DNA of 64,000 nucleotides from Gonocerus acuteangulatus (lineage: Eukaryota; Arthropoda; Insecta; Hemiptera; Coreidae), in contig OX328123.1 in the NCBI GenBank assembly GCA_946811695.1, positions 48,006,009 to 48,070,008 of the forward strand. Direction: 5' to 3'. The position numbers and the translations under genes are program-made. Under the pieces are notes generated by a model. The model searched no databases, was not told the DNA's origin, and was given only the letters and a program-made list of their open reading frames with translations. Below, in pieces: positions 22,179-55,330 of the stretch. The number at the start of each line of letters is the position of its first letter. The first letter of the stretch is position 1.

Positions 22179-23756
22179 CTGATTCTAACATGAGCATCAA
22201 CAAATTTTCAAAACACTACTTTCTTTGTTCGTGAACTACAATAACCAAAGAGTGATGGACGACGGACATGTCATTACAAGCAATACCACATATATAGGAG
22301 AAAGACTTCTAAGCAGTTCAACAGTTGGCTCTTCCAAAATTATATTTAGTGGATATGTATCCCGTAGATAAAAACAACTGTAACTACACTATTGAACACT
22401 GTAAAAAAAAACATAAACAAAAAGAAAAACATACTATTTCCACATATTGTATAATAACCTTTCCTCTTGTTGTATTGGTTTTAACCTTAAGGAGTACCTT
22501 TGCAAAATGCTTAAGTTATTTGCTTTTTACACAATAATCTTTGGCTGCTTTCCCATGGACTAATCATATCATGAAAGAGAAAGGGATTTATAAAATATCT
22601 CTATAAAATGTCTTCTCTACTAATAAATGCATATTTCTAGCAAAAATTCGTAAATAAAAGTAGAAGAAGTAGATTGCTATCATTTTTAATATTCAAAATA
22701 CTTTTTTTTAAAACAATAAATGAATAACTAAACTTAAATAAAATGTCAAATCCCTATCCCATCAGTATCAATACAAAAAATGATTTTTATTACCCGTCTT
22801 AAAAAAAAATCAAATGTAAGGAGCCCATTCTTTACAATACCTTATTTCTAACATGTTCTATAGGTTTTCTTGATAAATCACAAGACATTTAACAACTACT
22901 TTCCATAAAGTATAAGCTTTAGCTTCTAAATTTAAAATATAATAGCCTAAAAGAGCACTTCTCATGCAATTTATTTAGGACTACAATTATAAACTATTTG
23001 TAACTCTAACGAGTTCGAATGTCCCAATCGATTGGTTTTGTCTTTAAAAACCAAAGAAACTGAAAACCTTCTATTGTAATTATGACTCCCATCCCACATT
23101 TACATAAGACTTCACAGAATATAAAATCATTATACATTGCCTTACAAAATAACTTGAGCAAAATTTAGTCTAAAAAAATAAATAATACATATACTAAAAT
23201 GAATTCACAACAAATCTTATATACAAAGTGCAATATATACTGGCTACACAAATAGCTCTTGAAATTTTTTTTATAGTTTTGCAGGACGATATAAAGGCAT
23301 TTAGTGCCCCTCCCAAACATGAATAGGTATGTGTTCAATTGTTTTCTTTGAGAATGACCTTTTGTAATGAGTTTCATTCGTGTTAATGTGCACTTCAATA
23401 ACAGTAATTGTTTCTAATAAATTAACAATACAGTAAATTATTACTTTAAATATTTCAAAAATCAGGAGACTTTTATTTAATATTGGAATCAGAGCAACAA
23501 ATCAACTTTAGAGAAAACAAATGATTCGATTATTGTAATAATGAGAATAAATTACAGATACAAAACCATTGAAAATTATTTGAGGATGTGAAACTTCTAA
23601 GGTCAAACTATGATAAATTTAAGCATCAAAGAGTAATAAATTTCTGGGCTTTCCCAGTATTTATTAGCTGTTAAAATACTATTATATTTTTCAATCAACA
23701 TTCATATATCACTGTGTTCTTTCATAATCACTGTCTTATACAAGAAAATTTTTTTT
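22179..23756. other. Intergenic, no recognised feature
   Basis: AT-rich DNA between the possible exon and a microsatellite. No domain, splice-linked exon or element end was recognised. Confidence 0.4.
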
Positions 23757-23819
23757 ATGTTGAAGTTTATAAAGAAATATAATCAATTCCAAACATCAGG
23801 TAGATCAATTTTATTTATT

Positions 23820-23847
23820 AATATGTATATATGTATGTATACATATA

Positions 23848-23933
<86 letters not shown>

Positions 23934-23980
23934 CATACATACATACATACATACATACATACATACTTACATACATACAT
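23820..23980. repeat. Compound microsatellite
   Basis: TATG units, then (GT)n, (TA)n of about 25 units, and (CATA)n. Open frames in either direction across it are artefacts of the repeat. Confidence 0.95.
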
Positions 23981-24471
23981 CATTCCATTAATCGACCTTC
24001 TAATATTTCCTTTTTCAGCTATTTTAGTTTAGGTCACCTCAAAAAACCAAAATTTTCTCCTTAGCTGAACTTGATTCTCCCCATTACCCCAAAAATAATA
24101 GATATTTTAAATACAAATGATATTTAAGGAAATACTATAATTCATTAATTGTATAAATTATAATTATATAATATTAAAGAGTAACAAAGTAAAATGGAAT
24201 TGAATAGAACGACCTTTAAAAGGAGCTAAGGAAATATATTGGGGGAAAGAAAGTTCATGTTTAGGAGAACATTTGTGTCATTTTTTTTTTGTCATGGCTT
24301 AAGATGGCTGGACAATAAAATAACATATTATATTACACTGTCATAAAGAAAATAAATAATAATTATCAAGGTAATAACAGTAGGAACAAACATTGAATTG
24401 ATGTAATATTACATTCATAATTGTATATCATTCAACCATAAGCTGAATTTTATAATGTAATATTCTTAGCT

Positions 24472-45703
<21,232 letters not shown>

Positions 45704-45704
45704 C

Positions 45705-46725
45705 CTAAAACAAACAAAAAATAAGGTCTATGTTTATTACAGCATAACAAAGAAATAAATGTAAATTGTACTTTTATCAGTTATCAAATTTGGACATGAC
45801 AGTTATTTAAAATATTATTGAAATGGAAGAATTAAAGGCACCACTGCTAACAACCTCATTAACTGACGCAGCAGGAAAAAATTAAGGGAACCAGATCCTG
45901 AAAAAGGTAAATAAAAAAACTTCTTTATCCAAAATAATAGGTGAACTTCTGCAACACTTTAAGTAAGTTCTATCTATCAAAAGTATTTTTTCGAAGATTC
46001 GAGGTAGAGTCAAAGACTCTCAGAGTTTTCCTGCCCATCATTGAAATGTTGTGATGAATATTGAGAGCTACACTAAAAGCCATATAGATGTGAACTGTTG
46101 ATATTAGTGTTTTCTTAAGTTATTCAATATTTTCTTATTCAGCTACTTTTAGACTTAGAGGTTTGCCTCCGTCTCAAAATCATTTCATTATGAAATAAGC
46201 TTTAAAATAGTACCTCGATGTTTAAGAAACACATTTATTTGAGTCCATTTTCTTCTGATTTCTGAGTCACATATTGGCAACTAATAATAAGTCATAAGAA
46301 TATGACAAGTAGCAGTCATCATTGAATAATTTTTTATCTGGACGAATTTGCCATAAGCTTCCAGACTGGGATTAGCAGCAAAACAACCAGTATGACGTTA
46401 ACAGGTGAGTATAAATAGTAAATCCCACAGGTTGCAAAATTCTTTAAAGCAATTAAATATAAGCATCAGTGGCTGATTATTTTCTCAACCCTATTTTGAC
46501 ACTACAGTGTTTAAAACCAAAAAATACAACAATTAAAAGAATTAACTTTTATATTGAATGCAGTCTTTTGGATGGCGTACATACGTCAAAATAAACTCCC
46601 ACAATGGAGGATTTCTCCAACGTGGAAAACAGGAATGCAGTCCTTTTAGTATCTACATATCATAAAATTAAAATTTGAATATACAATAGAAAGAAGAATA
46701 TAAAGAAACAATTTTAACCCTGCAT
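45705..46725. other. 5' flank of the DUF229 gene
   Basis: Expected to hold the promoter and a 5' non-coding exon, since the ATG sits 1 nt after an acceptor-like site. I could not locate either. Confidence 0.35.
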
Positions 46726-46727
46726 CG

Positions 46728-46922
46728 AGCGCAATGGTTCTATTGGGACGGGTAGGTGGTTTTTAAGGTACCTCCGTCCCGTTCCTCAACACAAGGTGTG
46801 CCTCCTCCCAGTACCTTCCTAGGTCGGTCCCGTCTCCATGGCATCCCCCTTTAATTGCCTGTCAGATCGATTGGGAAGTGGATACAGCTTTGCCATCCCA
46901 ATAGGACCATTGCGCTTGATCA
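46728..46922. mobile_element. Short TIR MITE (AGCGCAATGGT ends)
   Basis: AGCGCAATGGTTCTATTGGG on the left matches, inverted with one mismatch, the right end CCCAATAGGACCATTGCGCT. The body is GC-richer than its flanks and non-coding. Confidence 0.65.
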
Positions 46923-47680
46923 CGTCACTAATATTGAAGCTTGTGAATTTACTTAAACATATATTTTACTTTTGATGTCTGCAAAGGTTCTCAATTTTTT
47001 TTTGTAGACCTTAAAATGCATATTGGAATTTTTTATGGCCAATAATCGCAGCTGTCCTATTACAAAAGAACTATTAAAATCAAAGATTATAGAAAATTCT
47101 CTCATCGATCAAACCGCAAAACTCATTACTAAAGGTAAAACATGACGTTCCAAGACAAACTTACACAAAAATCCAAATCCTTAGTTTTGAAATAATAGAC
47201 GAAAAGAAGATCAGAATGAATGAAGGAATATTAGTCACTCAGAAAAGAACATCACAAAAAGAAATGGCTGGTCCAATGTGCCAGTTTTGTTTTTATATGA
47301 AAAGAAGTTTCTCAAGCTGATCTCGACAATCTTCACTGTTCCAATCTTAATGATCAAGGATCCGTTCTCAATGATATCCATAAGAGGGTGAAATGAATTT
47401 TTATTATTATAAAGAAACAATATTGATTTGATATGTAAAATTGTCATTATTTTCTTTCTAGTTCACTTTCAATTTACAAAAAAAAGGACTTACACTCAGT
47501 GGCCCTTGTAAGACAATCTGTAAGAACTAACGAGGAAAATCAGTATGATTTCTGGTAATCCGTTGCTTTGATTAATCCTTTCCCTGCAGATAATTGATAA
47601 GAACTAATCCTCATCTTATGGATAAAATGGCTATACTGTTGCTATCGATTACTGCCTTTTTTTGTTTTGAGAATGGTGGC
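46923..47680. other. Intergenic, no recognised feature
   Basis: AT-rich DNA; no gene or repeat was recognised. Confidence 0.4.
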
Positions 47681-47815
47681 CTGATGGCCGTGAGTGCTAA
47701 GACGATTCTGGGAGGTGGTGGCTTTTTTTTAAAAAAAGAAAAGGCATCAGCCCTATCCTGGCTAGAAAAGGATGGTAGCCTATAGATAACTTGTCCTACA
47801 CTTCTGACTTTATTA
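47681..47815 (+). repeat. SINE family B, internally deleted copy
   Basis: GGCCTGATGGCCGTGAGTGC, then directly GGTGGTGGCTTTTTTTT, CCCTATCCTGGCTAGAAAAG and ATAACTTGTCC; box B is deleted. Confidence 0.7.
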
Positions 47816-48152
47816 TAAATGAATTTTAAAACGTATATAAATAAATATTTTGAGAAATTTATAGAAGACAATTTTGTTACTTTGTTTAGGCCCCATGGAT
47901 TCAAAGAATATGATATTAAAAAATAATAAATTTATTTAATTTAAATCTTCAAATTCACTAAAAATTGTTTAATTAATTATTTTTGCATTGAATTTATTTA
48001 TTACATTTATAAACATTTTGTCAAAATAATTTAAATCAATAAGTTATGTTTATTGTGACCGTTAATATTAATAACATTTCTTAAATGTGATGGAAGGTCA
48101 ACAATAAAAATACACAATTAATCCAGCTCCAAATATTTTATTTTCTGCTACA

Positions 48153-48184
48153 CTTGTTTCGTGCCATTTTGGGGCCTCTTCAAG
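48153..48184 (-). other. Hairpin motif of the TGAAGAGGCC...GAAAC type
   Basis: The minus strand reads CTTGAAGAGGCC, CCAAAAT, GGCACGAAACAAG. It is related to the motif at 43522-43550; stem II is imperfect. Confidence 0.25.
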
Positions 48185-49904
48185 AGCTTACAACTAAAAC
48201 TATGTCTGGTCACATCATTAAAAAAGTTGTTAAATAGGACATGGGGCAAAACTAGGGGTGCTCAAACTTGAACTGTTAGCGATCTTCCTTCAATATTGTT
48301 AGACTATGACCGATCGACTCTGAGAGTCTGCAACTATGTTTGATGCAGGATTGTCATCTAGGTAGAGTGTATCGTGGCATAGATATTAGTTTTCCACACA
48401 ATATGTATTTTTCATATTCAAATGGTTTCTTGTGCTTCACCAATACTGTATATGAGATATTTTAAATGGAGCGATCGTTGCAGCTTTAGATTGTTAGACT
48501 GGTATTTGTTTTGTTTTTTACACGCAAGTTATCAAATCACATACTTTTCCTTTTCTTAATTCACTGTGACGTAAAATCCTTTTCATAGTTTTTATGAACC
48601 GTTTTATGATGCCTATCGTAAATCATCATTGACTCAAGCTTAGGTATTGCAAGTGCCGCACGCCAAATAAAACAAATGCACTTATCCTTTACCACACAAA
48701 AGAAAAATCCTTCCTCCCAATCATTATTAAAATGATGCGTTCTACTACAAAACATAGTATCGACTTCCAGTTACAACTCAGATTGAGGGTGCACCTACAT
48801 TGGAACCGATACTCTCCGATCCGATATACACCGACTGCCGAAAGGAAAACAAACACATGCATCTCAACGGAGGTGCCTACATTGACCCCAACCCGATCCG
48901 ATCCGACGACTCCTGATTCCCGGCCGTCAAAACATGTTTGTTTCTAGACACAGGACCGCCACATCTCAGAGCCGGGCCCAGGGCCAGATTTTGATCACGG
49001 GCCCCAATACGTATTGATAAACCCTCACACAGAAATCATAATTCCCTCAATGGTTGAAATGCCTAATGAATTTATACTAATCTGCAATGGATTTTGTTTT
49101 ACAAAAAATTAATATGTTCACAAAATCATCATTAAAAAAAATCCACAAAACTGAAAATTCGAATACTTTGTTATTGGCAGAGCCTCCGACAGGAATTACG
49201 GACCCCTGGCCAAATAACTTCACGGGCCCCTTAACCCCCCCCCCTCCATTAATATTATCAAAAACTATGTAAAATTGATCTTTCTTTGAGAACAAAATTA
49301 AATACATTTGAAATTGAACAGAGTGGAAAATTTACGTATTGTCGAAGGTACATTGACTCTTCCTGGAGCTACAAATTTATGGACTGACAATATTTAAAAG
49401 CTAGTTTATATATTAGAAATAGATAATTTAGTAAGTTATCCGTTGGTTGTTCTCAATAATAATTACGTCAACTATTCTTAGGTAGCATATCGCCTCGTTG
49501 TGACATCTCAATAAATAAATATTCTTAGGTAGGTATATAATTTTGTTATTTCAAACTATAATGCGAGTAAAAAAAATGACGGCGGGCCCCTCTGAGACCA
49601 CGGGCCCTGATCAATTGTCCACGGTAACCCCCCCCCCCCCTTGAACTTCGGACATTGTTAAATTATTTTCACAGCAATGAGAATAAAAGCCGTATGCAGG
49701 AAAGTTTCTATTTCATTTTCATCATCCTCAACAATAGAACAAAATTGGCAAAATTCTAATTGGCTGATTTTATTACCAACGCATTTGATTGGCTCTTTAT
49801 AATTTTGAGGGATCTTTGTGAAAATTGATTTAAAAGGAACCTCTCTGTTTATGACAAGGCTCTAGGTTTGATTGAAACATAAAACACTTTATGTTTTATA
49901 ACCC
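48185..49904. other. Intergenic, scattered repeats
   Basis: GGGCCC-rich patches (48960-49010, 49190-49230, 49580-49600) and C runs look like decayed TIR elements. No gene was recognised. Confidence 0.35.
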
Positions 49905-50108
49905 TCACCCGGTAGCCGTGAGGGTTAAGGCGTGAGCTCTTAACACTACGTGCCAAAGGTCGTGGGTTCGATTCCCACTAGGGGCGGTGGCTTTTCTTTC
50001 GAAAAAAAGAAAATGCATCACCCCTATCCTGGCTAGAAAAGGGTGGTAACCTATAGATAACCCGTCCTAAAATTCGTAGTTAATAATAAATGGACGTTAA
50101 AATTTAAA
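49905..50108 (+). repeat. SINE family B, copy
   Basis: CACCCGGTAGCCGTGAGGGT, box B GGGTTCGATTCCC, GGTGGCTTTTC and CTATCCTGGCTAGAAAAGG, ending TAATAAATGGACGTTAAAAT. Confidence 0.88.
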
Positions 50109-51365
50109 TAAACACTTTAAACGAATATTTTGTATTGTTATTACGAACATACCTCAAAACCAAAACATTATGTATTTGGTGAGAAGTGTGCTGCGTCATA
50201 GTCTTTCCAGTCGGGCAGGGCCCGTGCCCTTATTATCTTTAAATTCAAAATAAACATCGACCGACAATCGATGCAGCAAAGGACACTTTCGGTACTTGTA
50301 GTTTTATTACGACTCGTAATGAAATATACCATTCTGAGACTGCACTTGTTTTGTCGTTTATGTACATTAACAAAAATATTGATGCCATTCCAACAAACAT
50401 ACGCTATGCCGGCCTATATTTGTATATCCATTTATTTTTCATGCTAATAAATGTTTTTCCAATTAGCAAGGAATTAGTGCAGCAAAGGGCCCCTGTGGAG
50501 CCCGGGCCCGGGACAGCAGTACCCAGTAGTCCCCCCATGTGACGGCCCTGATTAGAAGATTTAAGAAAAGAAAGGAACCACAAAATCGAGCATTTGTCGC
50601 TAACTTCAATTAGAATATATTACCCGACAAAGTAAAAATCGGCTATTTCATGTTAATTAATATAAGAGCACATATCTTATCTCCTCTCCTCTGTTTTAAA
50701 TCCATCATAGAAGAAAAGTAGATATGTAGGGATTGCGTTGAAAACAAACATGATGGAATGTACAAAAAAGTATGCTGCTTCAAATGCAAAGGCGAAGAAC
50801 CAGCATTTGATAGTCAGAGTCCAATTAATCTTAACCCTAGAACGCCAAAGTTCGTTAAAATTACCTTTGTGATTTACAGTCGCCCCTCTCCTCCCCGTCT
50901 TCTATTCTCCACCACAGCCCAGCTATGCTATCTTTAGGCCTCTCGTCCACTGGAACGGAAAAGCTGCGAAATGAATTTGTCAGAATTCGCACGAACAATC
51001 CAAACACGTGGTTCCATCATGGACCGCGTCCACTGGGCCCGTATCTTTCGTCCGAACTTGTGCGAACCGATCCTATTCTTTTATTTTTTACGGTGTATCT
51101 GACTTTTCTTTTCTTTTGTTTTTAATATTTTCATTAAAATCTGTGAATAAACAAAGTTTTGGAATTTTGTACAAATTTTCATCATCCCTCCCCTCTAAGT
51201 CGTATTATTTAATCAATAAAGTTATATTAATCAATTTTGAAGAATATATAATATAAAAGAATACCTAATATTAAAGAATATCTCTTAAGTTGAGTTTTGA
51301 CTTATATATACATTTTTTAAAGCATGTTCGTCATAATGACGAATAGTTGGTAGAATAGGGTAGGC
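50109..51365. other. Intergenic, no recognised gene
   Basis: Contains GGGCCCGGG-type patches near 50490-50550 that look like element ends, and otherwise AT-rich DNA. Confidence 0.35.
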
Positions 51366-51570
51366 CGAGGAAGGACCGGTGTGAACTTGGCGCCGAACAT
51401 TAAGTAATCAAAAAATCAAACATATGTACGGTTTGTACTTCGTTTGTACCTGTTTGTACCACATATGCTTTTGTTTGTACCTCGGCCAATAAAAAAATAT
51501 AAACACTTAAAAAAATGGTCAGCGCTCGACATTAAAATATTTTAATTTTCTTTGCGCCATTTGATAGAGA

Positions 51571-52085
51571 ATCGTTTGTACCCGTTTGTACCACTTTTCA
51601 TTTCGTTTGTACCTCAAAGGGTACGCGAGTACGAATTATTTAAACTTTTAACTTACGCGAAAACGCTAAATCCGTTATTTTTGGAGATATCGAAAAACGG
51701 CCAACGGCATTCGATAGACAATCGTTTGTACCCGTTTGTACCACTTTTCATTTCGTTTGTACCTCAAAAGGTACGCGAGTACGAATTATTTAAACTTTTG
51801 ACGTACGCGAAAACGCTAAATCCATTATTTTTGGAGATATCGAAAAACGGCCAACGGAATTCGATAGACAATCGTTTGTACCCGTTTGTACCTCAAAGGG
51901 TACGCGAGGACGAATTATTTAAACTTTTAACTTACGCGAAAACGCTAAATCCGTTATTTTTGGAGATATCGAAAAGCGGCCAACGGGATTCGATAGACAA
52001 TCGTTTGTACCCGTTTGTACCACTTTTCATTTCGTTTGTACCTCAAAGGGTACGCGAGGACGAATTATTTAAACTTTTGACGTAC
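51571..52085 (+). repeat. 150-bp satellite array, left arm
   Basis: Unit starts (ATCGTTTGTA) are at 51571, 51721, 51871 and 52000; the third unit is 129 bp, lacking 21 bp. Each unit has GTTTGTACC motifs, TACGCGAAAACGCTAAATCC and GGAGATATCGAAAA. Confidence 0.92.
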
Positions 52086-52100
52086 TTTTAACTAAGTTAA

Positions 52101-54260
52101 AAGTTTAAATAATTCGTACTCGCGTACCCTTTGAGGTACAAACGAAATGAAAAGTGGTACAAACGGGTACAAACGATTGTCTATCGAATCCCGTTGGCCG
52201 CTTTTCGATATCTCCAAAAATAACGGATTTAGCGTTTTCGCGTAAGTTAAAAGTTTAAATAATTCGTACTCGCGTACCCTTTGAGGTACAAACGAAATGA
52301 AAAGTGGTACAAACGGGTACAAACGATTGTCTATCGAATCCCGTTGGCCGCTTTTCGATATCTCCAAAAATAACGGATTTAGCGTTTTCGCGTAAGTTAA
52401 AAGTTTAAATAATTCGTACTCGCGTACCCTTTGAGGTACAAACGAAATGAAAAGTGGTACAAACGGGTACAAACGATTGTCTATCGAATCCCGTTGGCCG
52501 CTTTTCGATATCTCCAAAAATAACGGAATTAGCGTTTTCGCGTAAGTTAAAAGTTTAAATAATTCGTCCTCGCGTACCCTTTGAGGTACAAACGAAATGA
52601 AAAGTGGTACAAACGGGTACAAACGATTGTCTATCGAATTCCGTTGGCCGTTTTTCGATATCTCCAAAAATAACGGATTTAGCGTTTTCGCGTACGTCAA
52701 AAGTTTAAATAATTCGTACTCGCGTACCTTTTGAGGTACAAACGAAATGAAAAGTGGTACAAGCGATTGTCTATCGAATTCCGTTGGCCGTTTTTCGATA
52801 TCTCCAAAAATAACGGATTTAGCGTTTTCGCGTAAGTTAAAAGTTTAAATAATTCGTCCTCGCGTACCCTTTGAGGTACAAACGAAATGAAAAGTGGTAC
52901 AAACGGGTACAAACGATTGTCTATCGAATTCCGTTGGCCGTTTTTCGATATCTCCAAAAATAACGGATTTAGCGTTTTCGCGTACGTCAAAAGTTTAAAT
53001 AATTCGTACTCGCGTACCTTTTGAGGTACAAACGAAATGAAAAGTGGTACAAACGGGTACAAACGATTGTCTATCGAATCCCGTTGGCCGTTTTTCGATA
53101 TCTCCAAAAATAACGGATTTAGCGTTTTCGCGTACGTCAAAAGTTTAAATAATTCGTACTCGCGTACCTTTTGAGGTACAAACGAAATGAAAAGTGGTAC
53201 AAGCGATTGTCTATCGAATTCCGTTGGCCGTTTTTCGATATCTCCAAAAATAACGGATTTAGCGTTTTCGCGTAAGTTAAAAGTTTAAATAATTCGTCCT
53301 CGCGTACCCTTTGAGGTACAAACGAAATGAAAAGTGGTACAAACGGGTACAAACGATTGTCTATCGAATTCCGTTGGCCGTTTTTCGATATCTCCAAAAA
53401 TAACGGATTTAGCGTTTTCGCGTACGTCAAAAGTTTAAATAATTCGTACTCGCGTACCTTTTGAGGTACAAACGAAATGAAAAGTGGTACAAACGGGTAC
53501 AAACGATTGTCTATCGAATCCCGTTGGCCGTTTTTCGATATCTCCAAAAATAACGGATTTAGCGTTTTCGCGTAAGTTAAAAGTTTAAATAATTCGTACT
53601 CGCGTACCCTTTGAGGTACAAACGAAATGAAAAGTGGTACAAACGGGTACAAACGATTGTCTATCGAATCCCGTTGGCCGCTTTTCGATATCTCCAAAAA
53701 TAACGGATTTAGCGTTTTCGCGTAAGTTAAAAGTTTAAATAATTCGTCCTCGCGTACCCTTTGAGGTACAAACGAAATGAAAAGTGGTACAAACGGGTAC
53801 AAACGATTGTCTATCGAATTCCGTTGGCCGTTTTTCGATATCTCCAAAAATAACGGATTTAGCGTTTTCGCGTACGTCAAAAGTTTAAATAATTCGTACT
53901 CGCGTACCTTTTGAGGTACAAACGAAATGAAAAGTGGTACAAACAGGTACAAACGATTGTCTATCGAATCCCGTTGGCCGTTTTTCGATATCTCCAAAAA
54001 TAACGGATTTAGCGTTTTCGCGTAAGTTAAAAGTTTAAATAATTCGTACTTGCGTACCCTTTGAGGTACAAACGAAATGAAAAGTGGTACAAACGGGTAC
54101 AAACGATTGTCTATCGAATCCCGTTGGCCGCTTTTCGATATCTCCAAAAATAACGGATTTAGCGTTTTCGCGTAAGTTAAAAGTTTAAATAATTCGTACT
54201 CGCGTACCCTTTGAGGTACAAACGAAATGAAAAGTGGTACAAACGGGTACAAACGATTCT
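52101..54260 (-). repeat. 150-bp satellite array, right arm (inverted)
   Basis: AAGTTTAAAT marks units at 52101, 52251, 52401, 52551, 52701, 52841, 52991, 53141, 53281, 53431, 53581, 53731, 53881, 54031 and 54181. Spacing is 150 bp except two units of 140 bp that lack one GTTTGTACC copy. The minus-strand open frame through the array comes from a stop-free 50-codon unit. Confidence 0.94.
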
Positions 54261-54462
54261 CTATCAAATGGCGCAAAGAAAATTAAAATATTTTAATGTC
54301 GAGCGCTGACCATTTTTTTAAGTGTTTATATTTTTTTATTGGCCGAGGTACAAACAAAAGCATATGTGGTACAAACAGGTACAAACGAAGTACAAACCGT
54401 ACATAAGTTTGATTTTTTGATTACTTAATGTTCGGCGCCAAGTTCACACCGGTCGAGGAAGG

Positions 54463-55330
54463 TTGGCGTTATAGGGTTAATTAAACCCTGATTCCGGCAA
54501 AATGGTTTAAGAGAAATACTCATACGCGAAAACAAGGAAGAGAATCACATAATAAAAGATAAATACAATATAAAATAATATTAAAAAAAAAAACATTTAA
54601 CAGAACTGCTTCAAGCGATTAAAAATCCCAGAACCACAAGTAATGGAATCTCCAAGAAAGGTAGGCTACCAAAGAGCCTCATCACGAAAATATGAAGAAG
54701 CAACAGATCCCAAGCCAGAATTGAATATCGAAAGCACCATTGAAGAAAATAACCTCGTTTCGGTAGTATAGGGAGCTAAGTAAAACTCCAAAAGAATGGT
54801 GAGTAGTTCACCAAAACAATCACAGATTTCTACAAAGCCCAGATTAAAGCCACACAATAATAAAAAACAAATAAAATATTCTCCTCATTCCGCTAAATTT
54901 TGCTCTTATTATCATGTAGTAATAAACCAAATTATAATTACAAGGCAGAATAGCCTAAAACATGGATAATTATTCATTTATTTTCTGTCCAATTGTTTGT
55001 TTTTCGTCTGAAAATTGCTTACTCACTTTCTAATTCTATTCCTTAATTTATTTAAAAATTTAAACAATTTGTTATTGCTTAAAAATGTATTCTCAATGAA
55101 TCAGAGACTGGCCGAAGTTAACAATTGTTTGGATATGAATATATTGTTTATATCGTTCTTAATATCTCTCAGTACTAACCTATCCGCTGCACATATTGTA
55201 TTGATAAAATCAGAAAAAATAATCTCTTAAATTTTAATAGAAATATCGAAACTTGTAAAGTAAGTTCTGCCTTGTATAGAATAGTTCTACCAATCTAGGC
55301 GCACGGTAGTGCGCCAGGCCAAGTTCCAGC
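54463..55330. other. Intergenic, no recognised feature
   Basis: AT-rich DNA between the foldback element and the next dispersed repeats. Confidence 0.4.

Larger units (their letters stand above)
51375..54453. mobile_element. 3.1-kb foldback element with a 9-bp target duplication
   Basis: The left terminus ACCGGTGTGAACTTGGCGCC is repeated inverted at 54434-54453, and the outer 200 bp of each end match almost perfectly. CGAGGAAGG flanks both sides (51366-51374 and 54454-54462). The inverted ends continue as arrays of a 150-bp unit: about 4 units in the left arm (51571-52085) and about 15 in the right arm (52101-54260), meeting at a 21-nt palindrome near 52085-52106. No transposase is encoded. 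A 9-bp duplication with long, internally repeated inverted ends is what Foldback and Mutator-like foldback elements show. It lies outside both reconstructed genes. Confidence 0.88.

Noticed and set aside
23757..24064. Open frames on both strands
   Set aside because: They follow the compound GT/TA/CATA microsatellite.
48960..50548. A TIR element bounded by CAGGGCC-type ends
   Set aside because: CAGGGCC patches are present, but no pair with matching flanks or a target duplication could be found.
53137..54276. A 379-codon open frame
   Set aside because: It lies wholly in the 150-bp satellite array and repeats one 50-codon unit; no domain is recognisable, and units of another length break it.
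51552..54276. A CRISPR array
   Set aside because: Units are 150 bp of continuous repeat without unique spacers, inverted in two arms, in a eukaryotic genome.
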